A stretch of DNA of 64,000 bases from an uncultured Lachnospiraceae bacterium. Lineage in GTDB: Bacteria > Bacillota > Clostridia > Eubacteriales > Anaerofustaceae. Both the position numbers and the translations under genes were made by a program. A model generated the notes under the pieces. It ran no database searches and was not told the DNA's origin. It saw only the letters and a list, made by a program, of their open reading frames with translations. This document shows positions 20,043-30,735 of the stretch, piece by piece. The stretch covers positions 124,001-188,000 of the forward strand of contig CALWKX010000014.1 of assembly GCA_944381375.1 (NCBI GenBank), written 5' to 3'. How positions within the stretch are numbered: position 1 is the first letter of the stretch; the number at the start of each line of letters is the position of its first letter.

Positions 20043-21374
20043 ATGATTAAAAAAGGTTTATCATCCCTAAGCAAGCCTTTTATATTTGCTTTATATGTTG
20101 TTTTTATTACAGGTTTGGGAACAGTTTTGCTTGTTATGCCGTTTTCATTGCTGCCGGCGTCTGAGCCTTCTTTTGTCACGGCCTTGTATACGTCAATATC
20201 AGCATTTTGCTGCGCAGGTTTTACACTCGTACCCATAGGAACATATTGGAATACAATAGGACAAGCTGTAATTATGCTAATAACGCAAATAGGCTCAGTA
20301 AGCTATATAACCTTGTTTTGTCTTATACTGCTTCATTACGGCAAAAAAATCGCATATATTAATTCGAAGCTTGAGATGACTGTTTTTGGTTCGGGAAATA
20401 AAGTTTCCTTTCTGTTCATGTTTTCGAGGGTTTTAATGTTTGTGTTTATTACAGAACTTATCGGAGCAATACTTTTGATGGGGGTATTTATTCCTTTATA
20501 TGGCTGGGTCAGAGGAATTTTTACTAGTATTTTTTTTGCTGTTTCAGCTTTTTCAAATGCGGGATATATTTTAACATTGTCAGGATCAGTTTCATTTTTA
20601 TCGGCAAACATTTTGTTCAATATCGCCATGTTATTTGTTATGATAATCGGCAGTATCGGCTTCGCTGCCGCTGTTGATATTCTGACGAAGCGAAGCTTTT
20701 TTCTGTATGAAATTAATACAAAGCTTGTAATTTGGTGTTTTGTTATAAGCGCTGTTTTAGGGGCCTTTTGTCTTTTTATATCACGTGTTGTTAGCGGAGA
20801 CGGTTTTAATGCACATACTGCAGCCTCTTCCTTATTTTTGTCAGTCTCAGCAAAGGGCGCCGGTTACTCTGTGGTAAATATTATGTCGCTGAGTGAAATT
20901 TCAAAAGTTGCTTTGATATTGCTGATGTTCATCGGCGCTTCGCCGGCTTCATCGAGCTTGGGAACAAATTCTCTGAGCATTATAATTTGCTTTTTATTGA
21001 TAATAAAGCTTTTGCGCAAAGATAAAACAGTGAGTGTGATGGGGCGATTTATAGATGTGAAAACGATCAGACGAGCAGTGTGCTACTTTTTGTTTTCGCT
21101 GTTTTTTTGCATTGTGCTTTCGATTTTATTAAATTTATTAAGCAAAGCGGCATTTATAGATTGTATTTTTGATGCCGTATCTGCATTTATGTGCTGCGGA
21201 TTATCTACAGGGGTTATTACGCAAATGGGTATTACTGGAAATGTGATCTGCTGCGCAGGAATATTGTCAGGTCGCTTCGGAATTATTTTCGCAGTTTATT
21301 GTATCAACAAGCTGCCTGTGAAATACACGCAAAATCAATTTTCATACATGAATGATTCAAATTTACTGATATAA
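20043..21374 (+). CDS. TrkH/KtrB-type potassium (or sodium) uptake membrane subunit
   Basis: 443 residues, four M1-P-M2 repeats. The four selectivity-filter loops are visible: TSISAFCCAGFT, FAVSAFSNAGYI, LSVSAKGAGYSV and DAVSAFMCCGLST, each with the conserved Gly. This is the ion-conducting subunit that normally works with a regulatory TrkA/KtrA RCK protein in the cytoplasm; none is encoded next to it here. Start ATG 20043 has no Shine-Dalgarno and lies only 7 nt after a perfect -10 box, so the mRNA may be leaderless. Followed 9 nt later by the rRNA methyltransferase gene, so probably cotranscribed with it. Confidence 0.88.
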   Translation: MIKKGLSSLSKPFIFALYVVFITGLGTVLLVMPFSLLPASEPSFVTALYTSISAFCCAGFTLVPIGTYWNTIGQAVIMLITQIGSVSYITLFCLILLHYGKKIAYINSKLEMTVFGSGNKVSFLFMFSRVLMFVFITELIGAILLMGVFIPLYGWVRGIFTSIFFAVSAFSNAGYILTLSGSVSFLSANILFNIAMLFVMIIGSIGFAAAVDILTKRSFFLYEINTKLVIWCFVISAVLGAFCLFISRVVSGDGFNAHTAASSLFLSVSAKGAGYSVVNIMSLSEISKVALILLMFIGASPASSSLGTNSLSIIICFLLIIKLLRKDKTVSVMGRFIDVKTIRRAVCYFLFSLFFCIVLSILLNLLSKAAFIDCIFDAVSAFMCCGLSTGVITQMGITGNVICCAGILSGRFGIIFAVYCINKLPVKYTQNQFSYMNDSNLLI

Positions 21375-21383
21375 GGAAATAAT

Positions 21384-22121
21384 ATGATTACTTCAAAAGA
21401 CAACGATATATACAAACAGCTTTGTAAACTTTTTTCAAAAAAAGGCAGAGATAAAAGCGGATTATACGTTCTGGAAGGCGCAAAATTCGTCAATGACGCC
21501 TCTGAAATGGGTATTACGGCGGAAATGGTTGTTTTGACTCAGTCAAATGCAGATAAGATCTACCGTACAAAAAAAACAGTAATAATGGATAAACGTTTAA
21601 TTGATCGTTTATCTGATACCGTTTCGCCGCAAGGCGTTATAGGAGTATACAGAAAAAATTCATATCAGGCTGAAGAATTTGTATGCATGAACCGTATTTT
21701 ATGCCTTGATGGCGTGCAAAACAGTGAAAATGTAGGAGCACTTATACGCTGTGCGGTTTGCGCAGGATATGAGGGGGTATTGTTAATAAACGCTTGCGCG
21801 GATTATTATTCGCCCAAAGCTGTCAGAGCGTGTGTAGGAAGCATTATGAAAATAAAGATTTTAAATACGGATATTCAAATGCTTACACGCCTTAAATCAG
21901 AAGGTTTCAAGGTGATAGGCGCAGATGTCAATGGAAGTGAGACTGCTTGTCTTGATTACACCAAGCAGGTTTTGATTATCGGAAGCGAAGCTAATGGTAT
22001 CAGCATTGAAGCTGAAAAATTATGTGATGAGCTTGTAAGAATACCCATATATGGAAAATGTGAATCATTAAACGCCGCTGTAGCCGGCGGTATTCTTATG
22101 TATAAATCAGTTGGATATTAA
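21384..22121 (+). CDS. SpoU/TrmH-family RNA 2'-O-methyltransferase
   Basis: 245 residues. N-terminal substrate-binding part (ITSKDNDIYKQLCKLFSKKGRDKSGLYVLEGAKFV) and C-terminal SPOUT knot with LCLDGVQNSENVGALIRCAVCAGYEGVLL, VIGADVNGS, IIGSEANGIS and IPIYGKCESLNAAVAGGIL, the three SAM-binding motifs. Methylates a ribose in rRNA or tRNA; the exact nucleotide (RlmB-like versus TsnR-like) cannot be told. AAGGAA lies before the ATG. Followed 11 nt later by nusB. Confidence 0.9.
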   Translation: MITSKDNDIYKQLCKLFSKKGRDKSGLYVLEGAKFVNDASEMGITAEMVVLTQSNADKIYRTKKTVIMDKRLIDRLSDTVSPQGVIGVYRKNSYQAEEFVCMNRILCLDGVQNSENVGALIRCAVCAGYEGVLLINACADYYSPKAVRACVGSIMKIKILNTDIQMLTRLKSEGFKVIGADVNGSETACLDYTKQVLIIGSEANGISIEAEKLCDELVRIPIYGKCESLNAAVAGGILMYKSVGY

Positions 22122-22132
22122 AGGAAGTTAAT

Positions 22133-22546
22133 ATGAAGAGAAGCGAAGCAAGAGAGATAGTTTTTAAAATAATATTTCAAAAAGATTTCCACGATGATTT
22201 TGAAACAATTTATCCTCGCCTGATAGAAGAATCATTAGTAAAAGGTGTGCAGAAAGAATATGTAGTGCAAACCCTTAAAGGTATTTTGGATAATTTTGAT
22301 GTAATAAATGGTGTTATAGCGTCAAATTTGAAACAGGACTGGTCAATGGAAAGATTGCCCAAAATAGCTGTTGCACTTTTAAGGCTCGGGGTATATGAAC
22401 TTTTGTTCAGCGATAGTATACCGGATATAACTGCCATAGATGAAGCGGTCAAATTGGCGTTTGCTTACTGCGATTCGAAAGACGCGACTTTTATTAACGG
22501 AGTTCTTCATAAAGTATATGAACAGAAAAAAGGAAAATCACAATGA
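22133..22546 (+). CDS. nusB: Transcription antitermination factor NusB
   Basis: 137 residues, all-helical RNA-binding protein that joins NusE/S10 on rRNA boxA. Start MKRSEAREIVFKIIFQKDF and the C-terminal block LPKIAVALLRLGVYELLFSDSIPDITAIDEAVKLAFAYCDSKDATFINGVLHKV are diagnostic. AAAGGAAG precedes the ATG. The stop overlaps xseA by 4 nt. Confidence 0.95.
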   Translation: MKRSEAREIVFKIIFQKDFHDDFETIYPRLIEESLVKGVQKEYVVQTLKGILDNFDVINGVIASNLKQDWSMERLPKIAVALLRLGVYELLFSDSIPDITAIDEAVKLAFAYCDSKDATFINGVLHKVYEQKKGKSQ

Positions 22547-23769
22547 GCGCAGAAGAGTATTTGACGGTAAGCCAGCTTAATAATTATATAAGCCGAATGT
22601 TTGAGCTTGATGAAGTATTGTCAGGCGTTGCAGTGGAGGGCGAAATATCTAATTTTAAATCTCATGCATCAGGTCATTATTATTTTTCTGTAAAAGACGC
22701 ATTTTCCAGAATCAATTGCGTGATGTTCAAAAGCGCTGTTCAGCGTCTCAAATTTGTACCATGCGATGGAATGAATATAGTAGCGTATGGTTATGTAGGT
22801 GTTTATGAAAAAGCCGGAAGCTATCAATTATATGTTTCGGCTTTAAAAAAGCAGGGCGTTGGTTCATTGTATGAAAAGTACAGGAAACTGCTTTCCGAAT
22901 ATGAAAAACAAGGCTATTTCAGGCAGGAAATAAAGAAAAACATACCTTTTCTTCCTAAGAGCATAGCTCTTGTAACGTCTCCGACGGGAGCCGCTGTAAA
23001 AGATATGATCTCTGTAATAACACGACGCTGTCCTATAACAAAAATTATAGTATGCCCCGTACTCGTCCAGGGGGAATCTGCAGCAGATGAGATAGCAAAT
23101 ATGATTGATTATATAAACAAGCATAATGTTGCAGATTTGATTATTGCAGGAAGAGGCGGCGGGTCTATAGAAGAGCTTTGGGCATTCAATGAACCTCAGG
23201 TAGCGGAAAGTGTGTTCAAATCAAAAATCCCTATTATATCAGCAGTAGGGCATGAGGTCGATTTTACTATATGTGATTTTGTCGCAGATATAAGAGCTGC
23301 TACGCCGTCCGCCGCCGCCGAAGTAGCCGTGCCGGATATAAAAGATTTGAAATTTACGCTTGATAAATATATTTCTTCTCTTAAAGATAGTCTTGGTGCC
23401 GAAATAAAACATGAAAAACAAAAATTAGATTATCTTTGCATGAGCCATAAATTCAAAAATCCAATGCTGATTGTAGATGAAAGACGAATCAATATGGACG
23501 TATTAGTAGAAAATGCTGAAAAACTTGCCGCTGCTAAAATCAATGAATCAAAAAAGAGATTAGAATATAATATAAATCTGCTTGAATCTCTCAATTATGA
23601 AAATATTTTGAAAAGAGGTTTTTGCATAATATCTAAAGACGGCAATTTTTTAACAGAAAATGATGTTAGTTTAGAAGAAACTTACGATATCTTGACGAAG
23701 AAAAAAATATTCAATGTAAATATAAAAAATATTTCAGAAAGGCAAAAAAATGAAAACTTTCGAAGATAA
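22543..23769 (+). CDS. xseA: Exodeoxyribonuclease VII large subunit
   Basis: 408 residues: N-terminal OB-fold (LTVSQLNNYISRMFELDEVLSGVAVEGEISNFKSHASGHYYFSVKD), then the catalytic core with SPTGAAVKDMISVITRRCP, IIAGRGGGSIEELWAFNEP and SAVGHEVDFTICDFVADIRAATPSAAAE, then a long coiled coil that carries XseB subunits. Degrades single-stranded DNA. Overlaps nusB and xseB (20 nt). Confidence 0.96.
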   Translation: MSAEEYLTVSQLNNYISRMFELDEVLSGVAVEGEISNFKSHASGHYYFSVKDAFSRINCVMFKSAVQRLKFVPCDGMNIVAYGYVGVYEKAGSYQLYVSALKKQGVGSLYEKYRKLLSEYEKQGYFRQEIKKNIPFLPKSIALVTSPTGAAVKDMISVITRRCPITKIIVCPVLVQGESAADEIANMIDYINKHNVADLIIAGRGGGSIEELWAFNEPQVAESVFKSKIPIISAVGHEVDFTICDFVADIRAATPSAAAEVAVPDIKDLKFTLDKYISSLKDSLGAEIKHEKQKLDYLCMSHKFKNPMLIVDERRINMDVLVENAEKLAAAKINESKKRLEYNINLLESLNYENILKRGFCIISKDGNFLTENDVSLEETYDILTKKKIFNVNIKNISERQKNENFRR

Positions 23770-23980
23770 AATGCATCGGCTCGAGGAAATTATAGAGATG
23801 CTTCAGTCCCCGCAAACAGGCCTCAAAGAATCAGTAAAATTATTTGAAGAAGGAAGAAAGCTGGCTGACGAGTTATATGCAGAGCTGAACAAAGCACAGG
23901 AAAAAATTGAACTTTTAACGGTAAAAGATAACGAGCCCGAATATACGGATTTTGTGGGTACGGGTGGCATTGATGAATAA
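23750..23980 (+). CDS. xseB: Exodeoxyribonuclease VII small subunit
   Basis: 76 residues with the family pattern FEDKMHRLEEIIEMLQSPQTGLKESVKLFEEGRKLADELYAELNKAQEKIELL. Binds the coiled coil of XseA. Starts 20 nt inside xseA and ends 8 nt inside ispA, so the three are translationally coupled. Confidence 0.93.
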   Translation: MKTFEDKMHRLEEIIEMLQSPQTGLKESVKLFEEGRKLADELYAELNKAQEKIELLTVKDNEPEYTDFVGTGGIDE

Positions 23981-24842
23981 TCTTGACCAATTAGCTTGTG
24001 AATTTGATGTAATACTCAAAAAATATCTTCCGTCAAAAAAATCTCCTGAGATTATTTATGAAAGTGTCTTTTATTCTCTTTTCGCAGGAGGCAAACGCAT
24101 AAGACCTATTTTGTTGCTGCAATCATGCAGTCTTGCTTGCGGCGATTTGAATTTTGCGCAACCGCTTGCCGCTGCAATCGAAATGATCCATACTTATTCA
24201 CTTATACACGATGATCTGCCGTGCATGGATAATGATGATTATCGCCGCGGAAAACTTACAAACCATAAAATGTTTTCTTATCCGGTTGCCGTGCTTGCAG
24301 GCGATGCATTGCTTAATATGGCGTATGAAACCATAATGAACGGATATTTCGGAGTGAAGGACAAAGATAGTTATATGAAAGCCGCGTTTATAATAGCGAA
24401 AGCTGCGGGAATTGACGGAATGATAGCAGGTCAAACAGCGGATATAACATTAGAGGGAGCGGAGCCTGATAAAAAAGCTGTGGATTTTATACACAAACAT
24501 AAAACGTCAGCGCTTATCGAAGCCTCTATTCATGCAGGAATGCTCAGTGGGAAATTGGATGATGAACAACAATTGCATCTTTTGGAATACGCTTCATGCA
24601 TAGGAATGATGTTTCAAATAGTTGACGACATCTTGGATGTAGTCGGAGATGAAGGTGTAATGGGTAAAGATACGGGCAAAGATGACAATAAGATGAGTTA
24701 TCCGCGTGCATATGGTTTGGATGAGTCTTACGCGAAAGTTGAATATCTTAAAAATAAAAGTATCGAATCGTTAAAAATTTTCGGTTCCAAGGCCGATTTT
24801 TTCAAAAATTTAACGTTGTTTTTATCTGAAAGAAACAAATAG
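23973..24842 (+). CDS. ispA: Farnesyl/geranyl diphosphate synthase
   Basis: 289 residues. Both aspartate-rich Mg-binding motifs are present: DDLPCMDNDD (first, DDxxxxD type) and DDILD (second), along with GGKRIRPILLL and GDALL. It condenses isopentenyl diphosphate with allylic diphosphates for undecaprenyl and quinone/isoprenoid synthesis. Start ATG 23973 overlaps xseB by 8 nt and follows GGGTGG. The usual downstream dxs is absent; the next unit is glycolysis with its own promoter. Confidence 0.93.
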   Translation: MNNLDQLACEFDVILKKYLPSKKSPEIIYESVFYSLFAGGKRIRPILLLQSCSLACGDLNFAQPLAAAIEMIHTYSLIHDDLPCMDNDDYRRGKLTNHKMFSYPVAVLAGDALLNMAYETIMNGYFGVKDKDSYMKAAFIIAKAAGIDGMIAGQTADITLEGAEPDKKAVDFIHKHKTSALIEASIHAGMLSGKLDDEQQLHLLEYASCIGMMFQIVDDILDVVGDEGVMGKDTGKDDNKMSYPRAYGLDESYAKVEYLKNKSIESLKIFGSKADFFKNLTLFLSERNK

Positions 24843-24851
24843 CGATTAATG

Positions 24852-24879
24852 TTGTGTAAATTTTATATTTTGGTATAAT
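24852..24879 (+). promoter_or_regulatory. Promoter of the gap-pgk-tpi-gpm-eno operon
   Basis: TTGTGT (24852-24857), 16 nt spacer, TATAAT (24874-24879), 35 nt before the gap start codon. No CggR gene or obvious operator is seen. Confidence 0.65.
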
Positions 24880-24914
24880 ATTTATGTTAAAAAATTATTT
24901 AATGGGGGTACTCT

Positions 24915-25916
24915 ATGAGTATAAAAGTTGCCATCAATGGTTTTGGCAGAATCGGCCGATTGGCTTTCAGACTGATGTTCGGAAGAGATGAGTTTGAACT
25001 TGTGGCGATTAACTGCACATCGGGTCCGGACACGGTGGCGCACCTTTTAAAATACGATTCATGCCATGGCGTATACAAAAAAGACAGTATAACCGCTAAG
25101 GAAGATACAATCGAAGTCGATGGTATACCTGTTAAGGTTCTGGCAAAGCGAGACCCAATTGATTTGCCATGGAAAGAGCTTGGCATAGACGTAGTTATTG
25201 AGTGTACGGGTAAATTCAATAAAAAAGAGGACGCTCAGAAGCATATAGCGGCCGGAGCTAAAAAAGTTCTTCTTTCCGCTCCGGGCAAAAGCGATGGCAT
25301 TAAAACAATAGTTTACAACGTCAACCATGATACTCTTGACAGTACCGATACGATAGTTTCAGGTTCTTCCTGCACTACGAACTGCCTTGCGCCCGTAGCG
25401 AAAATTTTAGATGAAAATTTTGGGATAGAAAAAGGCTATATGACGACTGTTCATGCGTATACAAACGACCAGAGAATTCTTGACGGTACTCATAAAGATT
25501 TAAGAAGAGCCAGAGCTGCTGCTGAAAATATCGTTCCGACAACAACCGGAGCTGCGAAATCAGTTGGAATCGTACTGCCTAAGCTGCTCGGCCGGCTTGA
25601 TGGATATGCGCTGAGAGTTCCTGTAAAAACGGGTTCCCTGGTAGATCTTACTTGCGAATTGCGTACTAAGGTTACAGCGGAACAGGTAAACGAAGTATTT
25701 GTAAAAAATCAGAGTGAAACTATCGGCGTTACGAATGATCCTATTGTTTCATCAGACATAATCGGATTAAGCTATGGCGCTTTGGTGGATCTTAAACTTA
25801 CTAAGATAATGGATGTGGACGGCAAACAGTTTGTGAAAATAGTAGCTTGGTATGATAATGAAATGTCGTATACTAACCAGCTTGTAAGACTCGCATCATA
25901 TATGGCGACAATGTAA
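24915..25916 (+). CDS. gap: Glyceraldehyde-3-phosphate dehydrogenase
   Basis: 333 residues. NAD(P)-binding INGFGRIGRLAFR, catalytic Cys153 in SGSSCTTNCLAP, then HAYTNDQ and the C-terminal WYDNEMSYTNQLVRL. It makes 1,3-bisphosphoglycerate. The position that carries Asp32 in NAD-specific enzymes (VNDLTD) reads INCTSG, with Cys34 instead, and DPIDLPWKELGIDVVIECTGKF resembles the NADP-using GapB group, so cofactor use is uncertain. GGGGGT lies upstream. First gene of the glycolytic operon. Confidence 0.95.
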   Translation: MSIKVAINGFGRIGRLAFRLMFGRDEFELVAINCTSGPDTVAHLLKYDSCHGVYKKDSITAKEDTIEVDGIPVKVLAKRDPIDLPWKELGIDVVIECTGKFNKKEDAQKHIAAGAKKVLLSAPGKSDGIKTIVYNVNHDTLDSTDTIVSGSSCTTNCLAPVAKILDENFGIEKGYMTTVHAYTNDQRILDGTHKDLRRARAAAENIVPTTTGAAKSVGIVLPKLLGRLDGYALRVPVKTGSLVDLTCELRTKVTAEQVNEVFVKNQSETIGVTNDPIVSSDIIGLSYGALVDLKLTKIMDVDGKQFVKIVAWYDNEMSYTNQLVRLASYMATM

Positions 25917-25955
25917 AAAAGATATAAGCAATATTCACATATTTAAGAGGTAGAA

Positions 25956-27140
25956 ATGAAATCTATTAGGGACGCAGATCTGAACGGTAAAACGGTTTTG
26001 CTCAGAGTCGATTATAATGTTCCTCTCAGCGATGAAGGAGAAATCGAGAATAATATGAGGATAATATCAACTTTGCCTACTATAAAATATATCCTCGAGC
26101 ATAACGCCAAAGTAATTTTGTGTTCACATCTAGGCAGACCGAAAGGAACGCCGCAAAAGAAATTTTCATTGGCACATGTGGCTGAAATTCTTTCAGCATA
26201 TTTGAAAGAAGAGGTCGTATTTGCTGATGATGACGAAGTTGTTTCGGAAAAAACAAAAAAACTTGTTGAACAATTTAAAGCTTCTGATAAAAAGGTAATG
26301 CTGCTTCAAAATACTCGTTTCAGACCGGAAGAAGAAAAAAACGATCCGAATTTTTCTAAGGATTTGGCTTCATTAGCCGATATATTCGTATTGGATGCAT
26401 TCGGAGCCGCTCACAGATCCCATTCTTCTACGGTAGGAGTTGCAGAGTTTATACCTGCGTACGGAGGCTTTCTTATTGAAAAAGAAGTTAAGTTTTTAAA
26501 GGAAACCACAAATGATCCCAAAAGACCGTATACTGTGATACTTGGCGGTTCAAAGGTTTCGGATAAAATAGATCTGATAAAATGTCTTATGTGTAAGGCC
26601 GATAAACTAATTGTTGGCGGAGCTATGGCTCTTACATTTCTTAACGCAAAAGGCATTAATACAGGAGCGTCAAAGGTAGAAAAAGACAAGCTTGGGTTGG
26701 CCAGAGACTTGATTAATTCCGTGGCTGACAAAAACGTTGAGTTGTTTCTGCCCGTAGATATAGCAGGCAGCACTGAATTCAGCGATGAGATTCCTAAAAA
26801 AATTTATGATGTCGAACATATCCCGTCTGATGTTATGGGGCTCGATATTGGCCCGAAAACTTGTCTGATGTATAGTGAGGCAATTAAAGACAGTGCAACT
26901 ATCGTTATGAATGGACCGATGGGCGTATTTGAAATGTCTCAATATGCAGACGGTACGAAGGCTGTTTTGCAGGCCATGTCGGAAAGCGAAGCCGTTACTG
27001 TTGTAGGCGGCGGCGACAGCGCGGCGGCGGCCATTAAATTTGGATTTAATGATAAAATGTCTCATATATCAACGGGCGGAGGAGCATCATTGGAGTTGCT
27101 TGAGGGAAAAACTCTGCCTGGAATTGCTATTTTAATGTAG
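25956..27140 (+). CDS. pgk: Phosphoglycerate kinase
   Basis: 394 residues, monofunctional length. VLLRVDYNVPLS, CSHLGRPKG, LLQNTRFRPEE, DAFGAAHRSHSST, the ADP-binding GGSKVSDKI and the hinge GPMGVFE and GGGDSAAA are all present. It makes ATP and 3-phosphoglycerate, the latter also the substrate of SerA encoded at 52879. Preceded by AAGAGG; 12 nt from tpiA. Confidence 0.97.
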   Translation: MKSIRDADLNGKTVLLRVDYNVPLSDEGEIENNMRIISTLPTIKYILEHNAKVILCSHLGRPKGTPQKKFSLAHVAEILSAYLKEEVVFADDDEVVSEKTKKLVEQFKASDKKVMLLQNTRFRPEEEKNDPNFSKDLASLADIFVLDAFGAAHRSHSSTVGVAEFIPAYGGFLIEKEVKFLKETTNDPKRPYTVILGGSKVSDKIDLIKCLMCKADKLIVGGAMALTFLNAKGINTGASKVEKDKLGLARDLINSVADKNVELFLPVDIAGSTEFSDEIPKKIYDVEHIPSDVMGLDIGPKTCLMYSEAIKDSATIVMNGPMGVFEMSQYADGTKAVLQAMSESEAVTVVGGGDSAAAAIKFGFNDKMSHISTGGGASLELLEGKTLPGIAILM

Positions 27141-27152
27141 GAGAGCAAAAAA

Positions 27153-27896
27153 ATGAGAAGAGAGCTGATTGCCGGAAATTGGAAAATGTATAAAACGCAA
27201 AAAGAGACAAAAGCGTTTTTTGACAACAATCTCGCGTTATTCAGCCAGAATGATAAGGATGTTGTATTCTTTGTCCCTTTTACTGATTTGAATCAAGCGG
27301 TTCAATCAGTAGAAAAAAGCAATATCGAAATAGGGGCGCAAAACGTTCATTTTGAAAATGAAGGCGCTTATACAGGTGAAATTTCCTGCGAAATGCTCAA
27401 AGAAACAGGTGCAAAGTATGTTTTGATCGGTCATTCTGAAAGACGCAAATATTTTGGTGAAACCGATCAAATGGTTAATAAAAAACTAAAGGCCGTGCTT
27501 AATGCCGGCCTTTGTCCGATAATATGCGTCGGAGAACAATTGAGCGCTAGACAATCGGGAGAATATTTGGAGGTTATAAAAAATCAGGTATTTAACGCTG
27601 TCGAAGGGGTGGCGTTGGATGAACGCACCGCTATTGCTTATGAGCCTGTTTGGGCTATCGGAACAGGTAAAAATGCAAGCAGCATGCAGGCCGAAGAAGT
27701 ATGCTCTTTTGTAAGAGGCCTGATTTCTGAAATATCTAAAGAGGCCTCGGAAAAAATAAGAATACTGTACGGCGGCAGCGTTAATCCGAATAATATTAAA
27801 GATATTATGAAGATGAAGAATATTGACGGCGTACTTGTTGGAGGTGCAAGTCTCAAACCTGATTTTGTAAAAATAGTTCAATATGACAAACAATGA
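27153..27896 (+). CDS. tpiA: Triosephosphate isomerase
   Basis: 247 residues. GNWKMYK (substrate lysine), GAQNVHFENEGAYTGEIS, LIGHSERR (catalytic His), AYEPVWAIGTGKNA (catalytic Glu) and LYGGSVNPNN..DGVLVGGASLKPDFVKIV. Interconverts dihydroxyacetone phosphate and glyceraldehyde-3-phosphate. Overlaps gpmI by 14 nt. Confidence 0.97.
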   Translation: MRRELIAGNWKMYKTQKETKAFFDNNLALFSQNDKDVVFFVPFTDLNQAVQSVEKSNIEIGAQNVHFENEGAYTGEISCEMLKETGAKYVLIGHSERRKYFGETDQMVNKKLKAVLNAGLCPIICVGEQLSARQSGEYLEVIKNQVFNAVEGVALDERTAIAYEPVWAIGTGKNASSMQAEEVCSFVRGLISEISKEASEKIRILYGGSVNPNNIKDIMKMKNIDGVLVGGASLKPDFVKIVQYDKQ

Positions 27897-29406
27897 TAAA
27901 ATCAATAAAGTAATGCTGGTTATATTAGACGGTTACGGTCATAGTGATGATAAATACTTTAATGCCGTCGCCGCAGCAGATTCTCCGACTCTTGATATGA
28001 TAAAAGCCGATTACCCCAATGCTCTTATAAACTGCAGCGGCCTGAGCGTAGGACTGCCTGAGGGAATAATGGGCAATAGTGAAGTTGGCCATTTGAATAT
28101 AGGGGCGGGAAGAATCGTATACCAGGATTTGACCAGAATATCTAAGTCTATAGACGATAAAGATTTTTTTGATAATGCGGCGTTTAAAAAAGCGGCTGTG
28201 AACTCTAAACGCAATTGCGGGGCATTCCATATTATGGGACTATTGTCGGATGGCGGTGTTCATTCGTGCCGTAAGCACTACGAAGCGTTAATTCGCTTTG
28301 CTAAAGAAAACGGTCTTAAAGATGTATACATACATTGTTTTCTTGACGGAAGAGATACACCTCCGAAATCAGGAATTGATTATGTGAAAGACCTTGAAAG
28401 GTTTTTGGAACAAGCTGGTGTTGGCAAAATTGCAACGGTCAGCGGCCGTTATTATGCAATGGACAGAGATAAGCGCTATGAACGTGTAAAAAAAGCATAT
28501 GACGCAATTGTATGCGCCGAAGGCTTATCGGCTTCAAGTCCTTTAGCGGCGGTTGAAAATGCTTATGCAAATGATTTGAGCGATGAATTCATCCTTCCTA
28601 CAGTAATTAAGGGCGTTGACGGAAGAATCAAAGACGGTGACAGCGTAGTTTTCTTTAATTTCAGAGCTGACAGGGCAAGGCAGATAACTAGAGCTTTGAC
28701 GGAAGAGTCGTTTGACGGATTTGTCAGAGATGTCTTCCCAAGGGTATATTTTGTTTGCATGACCGAATATGACGAGAGCTTGAAGAATCTTGATATTGCA
28801 TATGCTCCTCAGCTTATTAAAAATACAATCGGAGAATATTTGAGCTCAATCGGTTTAAAGCAATTGCGAATCGCTGAAACTGAAAAATATGCTCATGTAA
28901 CTTATTTTTTCAATGGCGGCATCGAAAAAGATTATGAAGGCGAAGACAGGGTCTTGATACCATCGCCAAAAGTTGCTACATATGATATGATGCCTGAAAT
29001 GAGCGCGAAGGCAGTAACTGATAAGCTGATAGAGAAAATCAATCAAACGCCATATGAATTCGTCTTGGTTAATTATGCAAATTGCGATATGGTAGGCCAT
29101 ACGGGGAACTATGAGGCCGCCGTGAAAGCTGTGGAAGCCGTTGATAAATGCGTTGCGCGTTTGTACAGCGAGGCGTTAAAACTTAATTATACTATGATCG
29201 TTACTGCTGATCATGGCAACGCAGAACAAATGATGCTTAATGATATCAAATTTACAGCGCACACAACTAACAAAGTAATGCTGGCCGTTGTAGATAAAAA
29301 ATATAAATCTGTCGATGAAGGAAGTTTGTGCGATATAGCGCCAACGGTTTTGAAAATTATGGGCGTTAAAGCTCCTTTAGAGATGAGCGGCAAAAGCTTG
29401 GTATAA
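27883..29406 (+). CDS. gpmI: Cofactor-independent phosphoglycerate mutase
   Basis: 507 residues, the Mn-dependent alkaline-phosphatase-fold type. LVILDGYGH holds the first metal Asp, GIMGNSEVGH the phosphorylated Ser66, and HCFLDGRDTPP, GRYYAMDRDKRYERV, FNFRADRARQ and TADHGNAEQM complete the active site. Mn dependence makes this type sensitive to pH in spores of related bacteria. The 14-nt overlap with tpiA implies coupling. Confidence 0.97.
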   Translation: MTNNDKINKVMLVILDGYGHSDDKYFNAVAAADSPTLDMIKADYPNALINCSGLSVGLPEGIMGNSEVGHLNIGAGRIVYQDLTRISKSIDDKDFFDNAAFKKAAVNSKRNCGAFHIMGLLSDGGVHSCRKHYEALIRFAKENGLKDVYIHCFLDGRDTPPKSGIDYVKDLERFLEQAGVGKIATVSGRYYAMDRDKRYERVKKAYDAIVCAEGLSASSPLAAVENAYANDLSDEFILPTVIKGVDGRIKDGDSVVFFNFRADRARQITRALTEESFDGFVRDVFPRVYFVCMTEYDESLKNLDIAYAPQLIKNTIGEYLSSIGLKQLRIAETEKYAHVTYFFNGGIEKDYEGEDRVLIPSPKVATYDMMPEMSAKAVTDKLIEKINQTPYEFVLVNYANCDMVGHTGNYEAAVKAVEAVDKCVARLYSEALKLNYTMIVTADHGNAEQMMLNDIKFTAHTTNKVMLAVVDKKYKSVDEGSLCDIAPTVLKIMGVKAPLEMSGKSLV

Positions 29407-29428
29407 ATCAAATGGAGGAATTTTATAG

Positions 29429-30724
<1,296 letters not shown>

Positions 30725-30735
30725 CGGAGACAGCT

